Shown in pieces: positions 27,074-35,744 of a DNA stretch of 64,000 nt (position 1 is its first letter; every line of letters starts with the position of its first letter). The notes under the pieces are model-generated. The model had not been told where the DNA came from and searched no databases. It saw only the letters and a list, made by a program, of their open reading frames with translations. This DNA comes from Paenibacillus peoriae (GTDB lineage Bacteria; Bacillota; Bacilli; Paenibacillales; Paenibacillaceae). The stretch is taken from NCBI RefSeq assembly GCF_022531965.1, contig NZ_CP092831.1, positions 3,605,001 to 3,669,000 on the forward strand, in the 5' to 3' direction. A program made the position numbers and the translations under genes.

Positions 27074-28300
27074 TCAACTAACCCGATCAGGTCCATGAGC
27101 GTTCTCCCTCTTGTGCTGCAAAGTCCCGCCAGCCGAGACAAGCTTGTTTTGCGGCAAAATCAAATAAAAAAGTGCAAGAACCGCCAGTAAAGCAGCGCTG
27201 ATGCTAATGGCAGCGGCATTCGTATACTGGCTGGCTATCCCTCCCCCGATGACCGGGCCAATCATAATACCGAGCCCTTCAATCCCGGAGAGTACTCCCC
27301 ACCCGGTCCCCTTCTGATCCTCCGGAACAAGGTACGACAGCACCGCATTCCAGGCCGGAAGCACGGCTGAGTAAGACAATCCCAGCATAAAGGCAAACAG
27401 CATCGTTAATGCAGGCGGCGGCATGGATACGACTAACAGAGCCAATACGACCGTAAGCGATACGAAACCGGCGAACAGCATTTGCTTGTGCCCCCATCGA
27501 TCGGCCAGCTTTCCCATCGGGACAAGAAACAGCATCGCGCCGGCCCCGCCTAATATGAGCATTAGCGAATATTGCGGCTGGCTCAGACCGAGTTGGTCAG
27601 CGGCAAAACCGGGCAGTATCGGCAGCAGCAGTCCCGCGGCGGTCATCTGCAGGACCATGCCTGGCAGCAGCCATTTCAGCTGAACGAGCCTTCTTCGCAG
27701 TCCTGCCGCTTGTTCGGCAAAGCTGACATTCTGGAGATGCAAGGGGGTTGTTCTGTTAATCCCGAACGATGCGATGCAGCCGACGGCGAGCAGCGCAACC
27801 ATCAGCCGGAAGGCAGGTTCGAAGCCATAATCGAAGGTGAGATTGATTGTGACCGGCCCCAGACCGATGCAGGCCAACCACACGGTGTATATCGCTCCCA
27901 TCTGGGCCGCCCGCTCCGTAAGTCGGACTTTCTCCAGACAAATGAGCCATATAGGCGACGCCCCCATCCCAAGCATCACGGAACCGGCAACAAGCCCCCA
28001 GGCATACGGACTAAAGAACACGGCGGCTAGTCCGGACAGCATCAGGACGAAAGTGGCGGGCAGCAGCCAGCGCAGCGAAAACCTGTCCAGCAAATATCCA
28101 GCCACACATTTAATCAGCGTATCGGCTGTATAATGAAGCGAGACGGCAAGACCGACCAAAGCAACGGTTTGCCCCGACTCGTTGACGGCAAAGTTCGGCA
28201 GGAACGAGAACAAGAAAGCGCTTCGGACAAACTCTGTGCAAAAAAGCACCGTGAACAGCGTCAGAGTAGAAAGCTTGAACGCGCTCCTCCCGCTCATCAT
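27074..28300 (-). CDS. MFS transporter
   Basis: 408 residues with about 12 membrane helices. The MFS loop motif between helices 2 and 3 is loosely kept (GYLLDRFSLRW), and the second half has GKLADRWGHKQ. It starts at ATG 28300, overlapping the previous glycosyltransferase stop by 4 bp (ATGA), so the genes are translationally coupled; AAGGAG is the ribosome site. As last gene of the lipid/glycosyltransferase operon it may export the product or a precursor. The substrate is not readable from sequence. Confidence 0.9.
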   Translation of the reverse strand: MMSGRSAFKLSTLTLFTVLFCTEFVRSAFLFSFLPNFAVNESGQTVALVGLAVSLHYTADTLIKCVAGYLLDRFSLRWLLPATFVLMLSGLAAVFFSPYAWGLVAGSVMLGMGASPIWLICLEKVRLTERAAQMGAIYTVWLACIGLGPVTINLTFDYGFEPAFRLMVALLAVGCIASFGINRTTPLHLQNVSFAEQAAGLRRRLVQLKWLLPGMVLQMTAAGLLLPILPGFAADQLGLSQPQYSLMLILGGAGAMLFLVPMGKLADRWGHKQMLFAGFVSLTVVLALLVVSMPPPALTMLFAFMLGLSYSAVLPAWNAVLSYLVPEDQKGTGWGVLSGIEGLGIMIGPVIGGGIASQYTNAAAISISAALLAVLALFYLILPQNKLVSAGGTLQHKRENAHGPDRVS

Positions 28301-29430
28301 ATTCCACTCCTTCTTAAGGGACTTGCCTCAGGAAACAAATGCCGGACAATATGGTCCGCAGCCGCTTTCTGCCTTGCTGCGAGCAGCCCGTTCATCATCG
28401 ACTGCTTGATCTGCTCAGAGGAGATCATCGCTTGTATCTGCAACACCAGATCATGAATCGTAAAGGCCACGACTGCCGCTCCTTTGCGCTGCAAATACAG
28501 GGCATTTTCCTTCTCCTGCCCCAGAAACGGATTTAGGATGAAAATTGGAACCCCGGCCTGAATCGTCTCGGATAGTGTAACGCCTCCCGCTTTCGTGACT
28601 ACGCAGCAGGCGCTGCTCATCAGAACATGCAATTGATCGGTGAAGCCGAATACATCCACACTTGCATCATCCGCCCAGCTCTCCGCAAGCCTCCGTCTCC
28701 ATCCTTCCTGCCGGCCGCAAATCACTTGAATGCGGACGCCTGACAAGAGCAGCAGCTTCCCGATGAGCCTCGATAGCGAATGCAATGTGCCGCAGACGTT
28801 AGCCATAAGCAGAATCACATGCTCATCTGCTTCTTTAACGGAGCCGGGACCACTCATTGCCGCATCATGAAATGACTCTCTGACCGGAATTCCGGTCACG
28901 GTAATACGACTCTCGGGGACGCCCTGCCTGACCATGGCCTCTTTCACGTCGCTGGCAGGGACAAAATAATGATCCGGCTTGGCGAACAGCCATCTTCGGT
29001 GAACGTCAAAGTCCGTTATGACAACAGCAGTCCGGGGACGGATCGCAGATAATGCCACGCTGCTTGGCAAGCTGCCGAACGGGAATGTATAAATGATGAC
29101 TTCCGGCTGGTACTGGAGGATGATTTTCTTGAGCCTGTCGCCTCCAAGACTGTTCATCCAGGCTGCGATCTTTCCCTTCATGGGAAGCTGGTTGGTCAGA
29201 TGGTAGGTCCATCCGTAATAGGGAATGCCCAGGCTGGCTGCATACAGGCTTTGCCGGTACAGATAGCGGATTATTTTGTTCAGCACAGGATAGGCTTCCC
29301 GGAACAAGTCGACAACCGCCACCTGGCAATAACCATTGCGGATCAAGCTTTGCTGCAACACCTTGGACACCTGATGATGACCTTCTCCGTAATCGGCCGT
29401 TAAAATTAAAATTTGCGGTTCCTGTCCCAC
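28297..29430 (-). CDS. MGDG-synthase/UgtP-like glycosyltransferase (first of two paralogues)
   Basis: 377 residues from GTG 29430 (GAGGTGA upstream); the frame reaches 29580 but would overlap the deacetylase gene. The N-terminal domain starts ILILTADYGEGHHQVSKVL, the typical MGDG-synthase start with the acceptor-lipid site. The C-terminal GT28-type nucleotide-sugar domain has KAGGVTLSETIQAGVP, which binds UDP-sugar. The family (UgtP, MgdA) transfers hexoses to diacylglycerol at the membrane surface. With the related gene at 30185 it could build a two-step glycolipid or decorate another lipid carrier. Confidence 0.88.
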   Translation of the reverse strand: MGQEPQILILTADYGEGHHQVSKVLQQSLIRNGYCQVAVVDLFREAYPVLNKIIRYLYRQSLYAASLGIPYYGWTYHLTNQLPMKGKIAAWMNSLGGDRLKKIILQYQPEVIIYTFPFGSLPSSVALSAIRPRTAVVITDFDVHRRWLFAKPDHYFVPASDVKEAMVRQGVPESRITVTGIPVRESFHDAAMSGPGSVKEADEHVILLMANVCGTLHSLSRLIGKLLLLSGVRIQVICGRQEGWRRRLAESWADDASVDVFGFTDQLHVLMSSACCVVTKAGGVTLSETIQAGVPIFILNPFLGQEKENALYLQRKGAAVVAFTIHDLVLQIQAMISSEQIKQSMMNGLLAARQKAAADHIVRHLFPEASPLRRSGI

Positions 29431-29452
29431 TATTGTCACCTCATTTCCTTTG

Positions 29453-30154
29453 TCAAGCCATTTCATCCAGACGAACGAATTGCAAGTTGCGTCCCTGTAA
29501 TTGATGCAGTACTTCCTCCAGAGCCCGAAGCATAAAATATGGCGCGTGACGGTCCGCTCCCGGCGAATCTCCGCTGTCATGCAGCAAAATAACAGATCCG
29601 TCCGTAATTCCGTTCAGCAGCGTTGCCTTCAGTTTCTTGCGGCAGCTTCTGCTGCGCCAGTCCCCCGCCTTCAAGGACCAGAGTACAATGCGGTACGATT
29701 TGGGATGAAAGAAATCGAAAGCGTTCATGAGCCCCCACGGCGGACGATAGTGATCCGGCCTTTTTCCAATTATGGATTCAATAATATCTGCGGTCCGTTT
29801 CATATGATCACGCCGCACCGTCCAGGGAAGCATCAGCCAATTGGAGATGTGATTGTAATTGTGGATTCCAATCTGATGACCTTCACGATCCATTCTTCTG
29901 ATCAGATCCGGGTGCAGCTCCGCCTGCGAGCCAAGCACGAAGAATGTGGCCTTCACTTGATAATCCTGCAATAAATCCAATAATTCCGGTGTATACCTCG
30001 GATGCGGCCCATCGTCGAACGTGAACGCTACCTGGTTCTTGGTCGTTCCCTTACGAAAGGCTCCAAATTTGATCATTCTTGGCAGAAAACTAGGAATTAT
30101 CATATACAGACTGATGAAGCCTATGAGCCCAATCAACAAATATTTAACAAGCAA
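29453..30154 (-). CDS. Polysaccharide deacetylase (NodB homology domain)
   Basis: 233 residues from TTG 30154 (AAGGAGG 9 bases upstream). The N-terminal membrane anchor is YLLIGLIGFISLYMIIPSF. The NodB domain is complete: motif 1 TFDDGPH (metal-binding Asp pair), motif 2 HNYNH, motif 3 RPPWG, motif 4 GDWRS, motif 5 LLHDSG. It removes acetyl groups from N-acetylhexosamine units, as in CE4 enzymes. Placed between two glycosyltransferases, it may act on an amino-sugar of a lipid-linked product. Substrate inferred only. Confidence 0.9.
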   Translation of the reverse strand: MLVKYLLIGLIGFISLYMIIPSFLPRMIKFGAFRKGTTKNQVAFTFDDGPHPRYTPELLDLLQDYQVKATFFVLGSQAELHPDLIRRMDREGHQIGIHNYNHISNWLMLPWTVRRDHMKRTADIIESIIGKRPDHYRPPWGLMNAFDFFHPKSYRIVLWSLKAGDWRSRSCRKKLKATLLNGITDGSVILLHDSGDSPGADRHAPYFMLRALEEVLHQLQGRNLQFVRLDEMA

Positions 30155-30184
30155 CGTCTTTATCCTCCTTAGTGAAAATTAAGC

Positions 30185-31351
30185 TTAAGCATACTGCTGC
30201 AAGGAGCAAACCCATTTTTCTTCCTGTGTATCGCTCTGCATGCTCAGAATTTGCATGACCGCATGTCTGGCGGAATCCTGCTGTCTGCACAGCCCTGCCT
30301 TCTCCCTCATTTCTTCCAATAGGGAAGGCTGTTGAACCAGCCGCTGAAGCTGATCCTGCAAATTGTCAATCTGACATAGATATGCTACTCCCGCTTGAAT
30401 CAAATAATCGGCATTATCCTTTTCCTGCCCCAGCCGTGGCTCCAGCAGCAGCATGGGAAGCTGAAGCGCCAGCGCTTCGGAGGTCGTCAGTCCGCCCGGC
30501 TTGGTAATCAATACGTCTGCGGACGCCATCCATTCATGGATTCCCTCCATGAAGCCTGTCAGTATGACGTTATCCCTGTCTCCCAACGCTTCACGCAGGC
30601 GGTACAGCAACTTCACATTGCGTCCGCATACGATGACAAATTGCACGTTAGGGGGAAAAGAGTCAGATTGCATTTGCTCGATGAAGGATTTATCGATAAT
30701 CCCGCAGCCGCCCCCCATCACCAGCACGACAAAGGCGTCAAGAGCCAAGGCCAGCTTCTCGCGCAGCCGGTCTTTATTGTCATGCTGACTGTAGGATGGG
30801 CGAACAGGGATGCCCGTTACAGCGATTTTGTGGTCAGCAACGCCTTTTCTCTGCAGAGCTGCACGCACGCCTTCGGAGCCAACCAGATACAGATCCGTAG
30901 ACGGATGTATCCAATAGCTGTGATCGGAATGGTCGGTAATGACCGTTGCCGCAGGCAGATCCGTCATTCCTTTTTCCTTAAGCAAGGAAATGGCGGCTGA
31001 TGCCAGCGGGAACGTGCTGACAATCAACGTCGGCTGTTCCTCATTCAGAAGCTTGAGCAGCCGCTGCAGGCTGGTCGTGAGAAAATGCTTCAGGAAGAAA
31101 GTAAGTGTACTGTCCGTCCGGGTCTTCTGATACATATATCCGTATGAGGAAGGAAAATGCTTCACCCATTGCAGGAAGCAATACCGTTCAACCACATGCA
31201 TGCGGGGATGGATCCATTGCATGAAGTCGATCACCTCTACTCCCTGTTTGTACAGCACCGATGCCTCTAAAATCGCCTTGGCCGCCTGCATATGTCCATC
31301 CCCGAGCGCGCCGGACAGAATCAGCAGCTTTTCCCGTTTCATGCTATTCAT
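30185..31351 (-). CDS. MGDG-synthase-like glycosyltransferase (second of two paralogues)
   Basis: 388 residues from ATG 31351 with GGGAGGCG upstream. Same architecture as the 28297 gene: LLILSGALGDGHMQAAKAI at the N-terminus and a sugar-donor motif TKPGGLTTSEALALQLP near residue 290. A VTGIPVR segment is shared by both paralogues, so they arose by duplication. Predicted peripheral-membrane enzyme transferring a sugar onto a lipid. Related B. subtilis YkoN sits next to ykoP, paralleling the YkoP-like gene here. Confidence 0.88.
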   Translation of the reverse strand: MNSMKREKLLILSGALGDGHMQAAKAILEASVLYKQGVEVIDFMQWIHPRMHVVERYCFLQWVKHFPSSYGYMYQKTRTDSTLTFFLKHFLTTSLQRLLKLLNEEQPTLIVSTFPLASAAISLLKEKGMTDLPAATVITDHSDHSYWIHPSTDLYLVGSEGVRAALQRKGVADHKIAVTGIPVRPSYSQHDNKDRLREKLALALDAFVVLVMGGGCGIIDKSFIEQMQSDSFPPNVQFVIVCGRNVKLLYRLREALGDRDNVILTGFMEGIHEWMASADVLITKPGGLTTSEALALQLPMLLLEPRLGQEKDNADYLIQAGVAYLCQIDNLQDQLQRLVQQPSLLEEMREKAGLCRQQDSARHAVMQILSMQSDTQEEKWVCSLQQYA

Positions 31352-31375
31352 CAACAATCGCCTCCCTCGTGAAAT

Positions 31376-31945
31376 TTAACTATGCATGAACAAAACAACC
31401 AGCACCGCCGTTAGGAATCCGACCATCCCACCAGCCACACAATCGATCGGATAGTGATAACCCCAATAAACCCGGGATATGGCCACCAACAAGGCCAGAC
31501 CAATCAAGACAAGCATAATTGCCGGCGATGAGGCCAACATAAAAGGTGTAACCAGGGCGAAAATAGCGGTAGTATGGCCGGATGGGAAGGAATAATCCTT
31601 CAACGGGAATTTGCCTACCTTCACCTGCTCCAGCTTGCGGAAAGGCCGGTCTCTGCGCACCTTTCTCTTGATCAGGACAGCAATGATATGGCTAACGGCC
31701 AGTGAGATCAAGCTTTGCAGCCCGATTCTGCTGAACTCCCCCTCGGCGAACCATGCCAAGGACACTGCGCAAATGATGGTAAACAAAGCTCCGCCCAAAT
31801 GGGTAATCCATCCGAACAATCGGTCCATTGCCCGACTGCTCAGCCGCTGGTTGCACCAGAAGAACATCGTTTGATCAATTCGCCTTATCCACTGCATCCT
31901 GTTTTCCGCCTCCATTCCCTGTTTTTTCGATCGGTTGATGTTCAT
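31376..31945 (-). CDS. PAP2-family membrane phosphatase
   Basis: 189 residues with about five membrane helices. The complete lipid-phosphatase signature is present: KRKVRRDRP (KX6RP), PSGHTT, and SRVYWGYHYPIDCVAG (SRX5HX3D). Relatives include undecaprenyl-pyrophosphate phosphatases (BcrC) and phosphatidylglycerophosphatases. It overlaps the upstream DedA gene by 71 bp, an unusually long overlap that implies tight coupling. GGAGG is placed about 10 bases before ATG 31945. Confidence 0.92.
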   Translation of the reverse strand: MNINRSKKQGMEAENRMQWIRRIDQTMFFWCNQRLSSRAMDRLFGWITHLGGALFTIICAVSLAWFAEGEFSRIGLQSLISLAVSHIIAVLIKRKVRRDRPFRKLEQVKVGKFPLKDYSFPSGHTTAIFALVTPFMLASSPAIMLVLIGLALLVAISRVYWGYHYPIDCVAGGMVGFLTAVLVVLFMHS

Positions 31946-32513
31946 CCCTTATCTTCCTCCGCTCGCACAGCTTCCGTATCAAGAACCATATTGCCGCAAT
32001 CGCAACACCAATGCCCACCAGCGTAATCGTGAGAACTTGGTTCACCATATTCTCTGCCGCACGGCCATATATATAGAAGAGAAAACCGACTACATAAAAC
32101 TTCACCGCCCGGCCAATGGCCGCATAGCTGAGCAGCTTCCACAATGGATAATTCATGCATCCAGATAAAATCGTAAATATTTTAAATGGGATCGGAGTGA
32201 ACGATCCGATCAGGATTGCAGCCTCGCCGCGGCGGGCAAATAAGTCGCTTGCCGAATCCAGCCATTTTTTCTTCATTACACCACCCATAACATGCTTTCC
32301 CGACACCTTGCCGATCCCATAACCGATCGGTGTCCCAAGCAGACTTCCTGCAAAGCCAACCGTAGCGAGCCATAAAGCCGACTCCGGTTGCACCGCGCTT
32401 AAAGAAAGCTGCAGGAAGAACGCCGGGATGGGGAAAATAATCGCATCGAGCATAGCGTGAATGAAAAGTCCCGTCGCTCCAAAGTTCTGTAAAAATTCCA
32501 TAATTTTATCCAT
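31875..32513 (-). CDS. DedA/VTT-domain membrane protein
   Basis: 212 residues. It shows the VTT/SNARE-associated fold with re-entrant helices: DAIIFPIPAFFLQLSLS, then GSLLGTPIGYGIGKVSG, and FTPIPFKIFTILSGCMNYP. The tail is charged. DedA proteins are now linked to recycling (flipping) of undecaprenyl phosphate and phosphatidylethanolamine. That agrees with the PAP2 phosphatase encoded in the overlapping gene. Ribosome site weak before ATG 32513. Confidence 0.9.
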   Translation of the reverse strand: MDKIMEFLQNFGATGLFIHAMLDAIIFPIPAFFLQLSLSAVQPESALWLATVGFAGSLLGTPIGYGIGKVSGKHVMGGVMKKKWLDSASDLFARRGEAAILIGSFTPIPFKIFTILSGCMNYPLWKLLSYAAIGRAVKFYVVGFLFYIYGRAAENMVNQVLTITLVGIGVAIAAIWFLIRKLCERRKIRDEHQPIEKTGNGGGKQDAVDKAN

Positions 32514-32565
32514 GAATGCCTATCCCGCCTTTGTTACAGAGCATGATGAAAAATAGGTTGCCTCC

Positions 32566-32612
32566 GGGCGGTATGGGTTTCCAATCGCTGTGTTTCCAAC
32601 TCCATACCGCCC
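32566..32612 (-). terminator. Strong inverted repeat between ykoP-like and dedA-like genes
   Basis: GGGCGGTATGG (32566-32576) and CCATACCGCCC (32602-32612) form an 11-bp perfect stem with a 25-base loop, and a T-rich stretch lies further down on the minus strand. It may terminate the YkoP-like transcript or act as an attenuator before the DedA operon. Confidence 0.6.
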
Positions 32613-32702
32613 TCCAGGAACTTACTCACCACGCTCTTAGTTTCTTTTTTTTAATTAATTGGAGCTTGATTTGGGTAGACATAACTCCTTTGAAACGGAC
32701 CG

Positions 32703-33296
32703 TCACTTCACCGTCATAAATCGGTTCCTCAGCGAGCTGCGGGAGTGAATCAGCATCATCGGTATCAATTTTTCGGTCTTGCGGCCAATCCGCTTCTTGC
32801 CTTCAGGGTGCATGACGGATAACAATAATCGGAGATAAGCCGTTGTAATGCGTTGGAACAGATCGGACTTCATCGGTTGTTGTTCGAAACCAAGACCATG
32901 TATCAAACCACGATGAAGCAGCGTAACGCCGACTAACGCCTTCACCTCTCTGAACTCCGGCTGACTTGCGAATGCCTCGCTGATCTGCTGCATGGATTTC
33001 CGTGTAAGCCGGGCCGTCATGAGCGCCGCGCGGTCTGAGTCTTCGGATTTGATCAGCGTCAGAATCGTTTCATTATTGAGATGGAGTTCCCCGACCAGAT
33101 CGCCTTTATTGATGATCGTGGAGTCCGCACAGACGATACTCTCCCCTCGGTGTTTCTTAATCATGACTTTGCAAATTCCAAAGTGCGATGTATGCGAGCC
33201 GCGAAAGCGTGAAATCCAATCGAACCCTCTTTCCCAGACCATCCAGGCCGCCTGCATTGAAGATTTGCGTAAACGAAGCAACATTGATCCAATCAT
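32703..33296 (-). CDS. YkoP-like protein
   Basis: 197 residues. The central part IINKGDLVGELHLNNETIL resembles the YkoP-type domain found in Bacillus beside glycosyltransferases and fused to polysaccharide deacetylases in some genomes (recalled, not searched). No signal peptide. It is first in the minus-strand series, 190 bp before the DedA-like gene, with a hairpin between. Function unknown; the context suggests it modulates or assists envelope glycolipid synthesis. Confidence 0.7.
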   Translation of the reverse strand: MIGSMLLRLRKSSMQAAWMVWERGFDWISRFRGSHTSHFGICKVMIKKHRGESIVCADSTIINKGDLVGELHLNNETILTLIKSEDSDRAALMTARLTRKSMQQISEAFASQPEFREVKALVGVTLLHRGLIHGLGFEQQPMKSDLFQRITTAYLRLLLSVMHPEGKKRIGRKTEKLIPMMLIHSRSSLRNRFMTVK

Positions 33297-33884
33297 CCCT
33301 CATTCTTATTTTAATCGACAAATTTTATTGAAATTGTCCAACTGAAATAATATTCCTATGTGAATTCCTTATTTTTGTTACTTTTATGATAGAGGATTTA
33401 ACCAAAAAAGCATCCGGGCTGAGGTACTGGATGGTGGCCCGTCTTGAGGGGGGCCTTCACTCAATTTGATGCACATCGCTGATCGCTCAAGTTTAATCTG
33501 ATATATAAGTGCGACCAAAAATAATTTCGTTACATGCTAGTTGAGATTCATTTGCACTCCTAACAATCCAATCAGGTAATACTGATAAGATGGCTTCTCC
33601 TTCTGAAAAGTCCGGATGACCCGAATCACATCGGTACGATGCTGATCGGAAACCTTCAATTAAAGCAGTGTGCAGCGCGTGCCGGGAAAATGACGGAAAG
33701 TCCCCTCATAGACATCTTCTTCAACAAACCCTGCAACCTAAGGATTCGTCGCCCTCTTACGGCCGAAGCTAAACAATTCATTCAGTTCTGCGTACCACCT
33801 GTAAGAAATGTACAGCTGAATAAGAACGTGAGTTCAAATCCCTGAAGTAGCGAATCGTTAAAGAGCAGCGTTAGGAATCCGTCT
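33297..33884. other. Region with gene fragments only
   Basis: No intact gene. On the minus strand an open stretch from about 33710 to a stop at 33493 (HALHTALIEGFRSASYRCDS, ending RTYISD) reads like real protein but has no start, so it is probably a truncated gene. The AT-rich part near 33300-33400 should carry the promoter of the YkoP-like gene. Confidence 0.4.
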
Positions 33885-34199
33885 CCAATATAGCTATTAT
33901 AGTAAGTGCAACTCCTTTTCGAATGGTGAATGATTTCATAACGCAATCGCTCCTATTATTTTAGAATCTTGTTCTGCTTTACCCCCTCATCTTACCTCCG
34001 ATACTGTTAAATCGAACAGTGATAAAACCGCCAAGCTTTTGATGACATTGACTTGGACCTGTCACATATACCGCATGACAAACTGTCAACTGTCTTATAT
34101 GACGTGCTTGCTAAACTACGTTCTAACCGCAGTTACCCCACCCTCTGTCGCTTGACGGATCGGGAAGTTATATTGCATGATAGTCTGAATCATTCGGAA
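33885..34199. repeat. Copy 3 of the serine-hydrolase/kinase upstream repeat
   Basis: Corresponds to about 23187-23501: the first 18 or so codons of the hydrolase signal peptide (minus strand), its ribosome site, and the divergent region. It is slightly more diverged, with single-base indels. The hydrolase body is absent. Confidence 0.85.
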
Positions 34200-34532
34200 A
34201 TTGAGATGAAGGAAGCCTTGAAACTTATTTATAATGGAGGAATCTGGATCGACCAATCGGTCGCTACGCGAGTTTTCGAAGAGATGAAGCGTCAACGTGA
34301 GCAGTTGGAGAAAATCGGTTCAAGTCAGGGAAACTACCCGTACGGGCTTACGAAACGCGAGATGGAGATTCTGGAGCATCTGTTGAGCGGACTGCGCTAC
34401 AAATCGATCGCCGCCAAGCTATTTTTATCGGAGGGAACGATCCGCAATTACTGCTCGATTCTCTACTCAAAACTCGGCGTCAACAACCGCGAAGAAGCAA
34501 TAGAAATGGCGCGAATGAAGAATATCGTGTAG
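34053..34532 (+). pseudogene. Deletion derivative of the kinase-regulator gene (LuxR domain only)
   Basis: An open frame of 159 codons joins the short upstream frame (DLSHIPHDKLSTVLYDVLAK) in frame to the C-terminal 109 residues of the 23542 protein (EMKEALKLIYNGG to the LuxR HTH). The kinase and most of the receiver, about 1.5 kb, are deleted. If expressed it would be a soluble, phosphorylation-blind DNA-binding protein. More likely a relic. Confidence 0.7.
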
Positions 34533-34568
34533 CTGGAGAATTTCCCGATGGTACTCACGATATAGGGG
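34203..34568. repeat. 366-bp direct repeat, right copy
   Basis: Partner of 25006-25371, spaced 9,197 bp, same orientation. Past GATATAGGGG the sequence continues into what may be the original downstream flank, including a terminator at 34620. Confidence 0.9.
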
Positions 34569-34619
34569 GCACCTCACGAAACGGAAAAAATCGTACGCTA
34601 AGCAATGCGTTGCAGAAAA

Positions 34620-34647
34620 AACCGGACCCTTACAGGGGAATCCGGTT
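34620..34647 (+). terminator. Terminator hairpin downstream of the truncated regulator
   Basis: AACCGGACCC and GGGGAATCCGGTT form a stem with a TTACA loop. It is probably the original terminator of the kinase-regulator gene, kept only in this copy. Confidence 0.7.
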
Positions 34648-34724
34648 CTCGTCATAGCAGCAAGTGAAGTTGAACTATCGTGTCCCGTTACTTTAACGAT
34701 GTAATCGAACTGAAGCTAAATGCA

Positions 34725-34988
34725 TTAGATCCAAATATCATTGACTGCTGTTAATTCTGACTCAGTCTCGCCAGTGTTTACTACGCCCCTGGGCTCTACT
34801 AACATGATATGATACTCCTGGTTAGCGAAAGTTTTGTGTTCGACACCCTTGGTACAATAAACAACATCTTGGGAAATCTTTACTTGGCTATCGCGGAAAT
34901 CAATGAACATCTCTTCTTCGAGCACGATAAACACCTGGTTGGTATCTTGATGAGGAGACCAATGTATTAATCTTAGATAATTTCTCAT
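34725..34988 (-). pseudogene. Truncated cupin-domain protein
   Basis: 87 residues reading LIHWSPHQDTNQVFIVLEEE, then MFIDFRDSQV, then KGVEHKTFANQEYHIMLVEP. This is the second half of a small single-domain cupin. A stop codon lies immediately before the ATG, and there is no ribosome site, so the N-terminal strand with the first metal-binding histidines (the HHH motif) has been lost. The end (ESELTAVNDIWI) looks natural. Confidence 0.65.
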
Positions 34989-35038
34989 TCAGACTATTAC
35001 TTTATTTTTCAGTCTAGAACTTTAGACACCTACAATAA

Positions 35039-35068
35039 AGACCGCAAAGGCTTAAGCCCTTACGGTCT
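35039..35068 (-). terminator. Hairpin with T-rich tail (minus strand)
   Basis: AGACCGTAAGGGC and GCCTTTGCGGTCT pair and are followed by TTTATT on the minus strand. No intact gene precedes it. Confidence 0.6.
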
Positions 35069-35129
35069 AATTTACTTCTGGCATCCTGAGTCCATTTTCA
35101 CTTTTCTTGTTTCGTTTCGTCCCCCGTCC

Positions 35130-35661
35130 ATAGTCGTTGGTGACAAAATCCAGTATTCGGTTGACAGCACCAAAAATGGCCAGGCGGACATTACAGTTAC
35201 CAAGAATGAAGCATCTAACGATTATGTAGATATGCCACAATGGTACATGGAGGAACTGGCCGTCCATGTTAAAAGCATGCGGAAATTAAGGTTTGAGACA
35301 AAGGCAAATGGGACATGGAAAGGCGGGGATCGTAACTTTGTTTTTCATTCAGGTACAGGGAAACCCTATTACCATACAACGCCGTCCCAGCAGTGGAAAA
35401 CTGGTGTGAGCGGCACAGCTTCCGTAATGTATCACTTCATGATCTCCGCCATACAAATGCAACGTATTTGCTTGGCTAGGGAGCATCTATCAAGGAGATT
35501 CAACATCGATACGACATTCCACATCTCAGGTGTCTTCAGATACCTATGCTCACATCACCAAGAAGCTTAGTCGTAAAACAACAGCACACCTAGATGTCTT
35601 CGATCCAAAAGTTCGTCCCCAATCCGTCCCCAGGAGCGAAAAAGGCGCTCACTCCCTGTGA
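35130..35661 (+). pseudogene. Tyrosine recombinase (phage-type integrase) C-terminal remnant
   Basis: Plus-strand pieces read DYVDMPQWYMEELAVHVKSM, FVFHSGTGKPYYHTTP, then in another frame SLHDLRHTNATYLLG with the box-II His-x-x-Arg. A frame with ASIKEIQHR follows, then YAHITKKL, and the tail TAHLDVFDPKVRPQSVP. The catalytic core is recognisable but broken by at least two frameshifts and an in-frame stop. It points toward the adjacent tRNA-Leu 3' end, the usual arrangement for an integrated element. Confidence 0.8.
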
Positions 35662-35708
35662 TCCTGTGATATGGAAACGAGGATTTCAATCACTAAAAAA
35701 TAAAAAAC

Positions 35709-35725
35709 CCCTTGATAATCAAGGG
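35709..35725 (-). terminator. Terminator of tRNA-Leu
   Basis: CCCTTGA and TCAAGGG form a short stem. On the minus strand it is followed by GGTTTTTTATTTTT, 20 bp beyond the tRNA 3' end. Confidence 0.8.
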
Positions 35726-35744
35726 ATCCAAAAGAAAAACGATA

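Noticed and set aside
33639..33845. 68-aa plus-strand frame between the YkoP-like gene and repeat copy 3
   Set aside because: The opposite strand reads more like protein over the same stretch, and no start signal is present.
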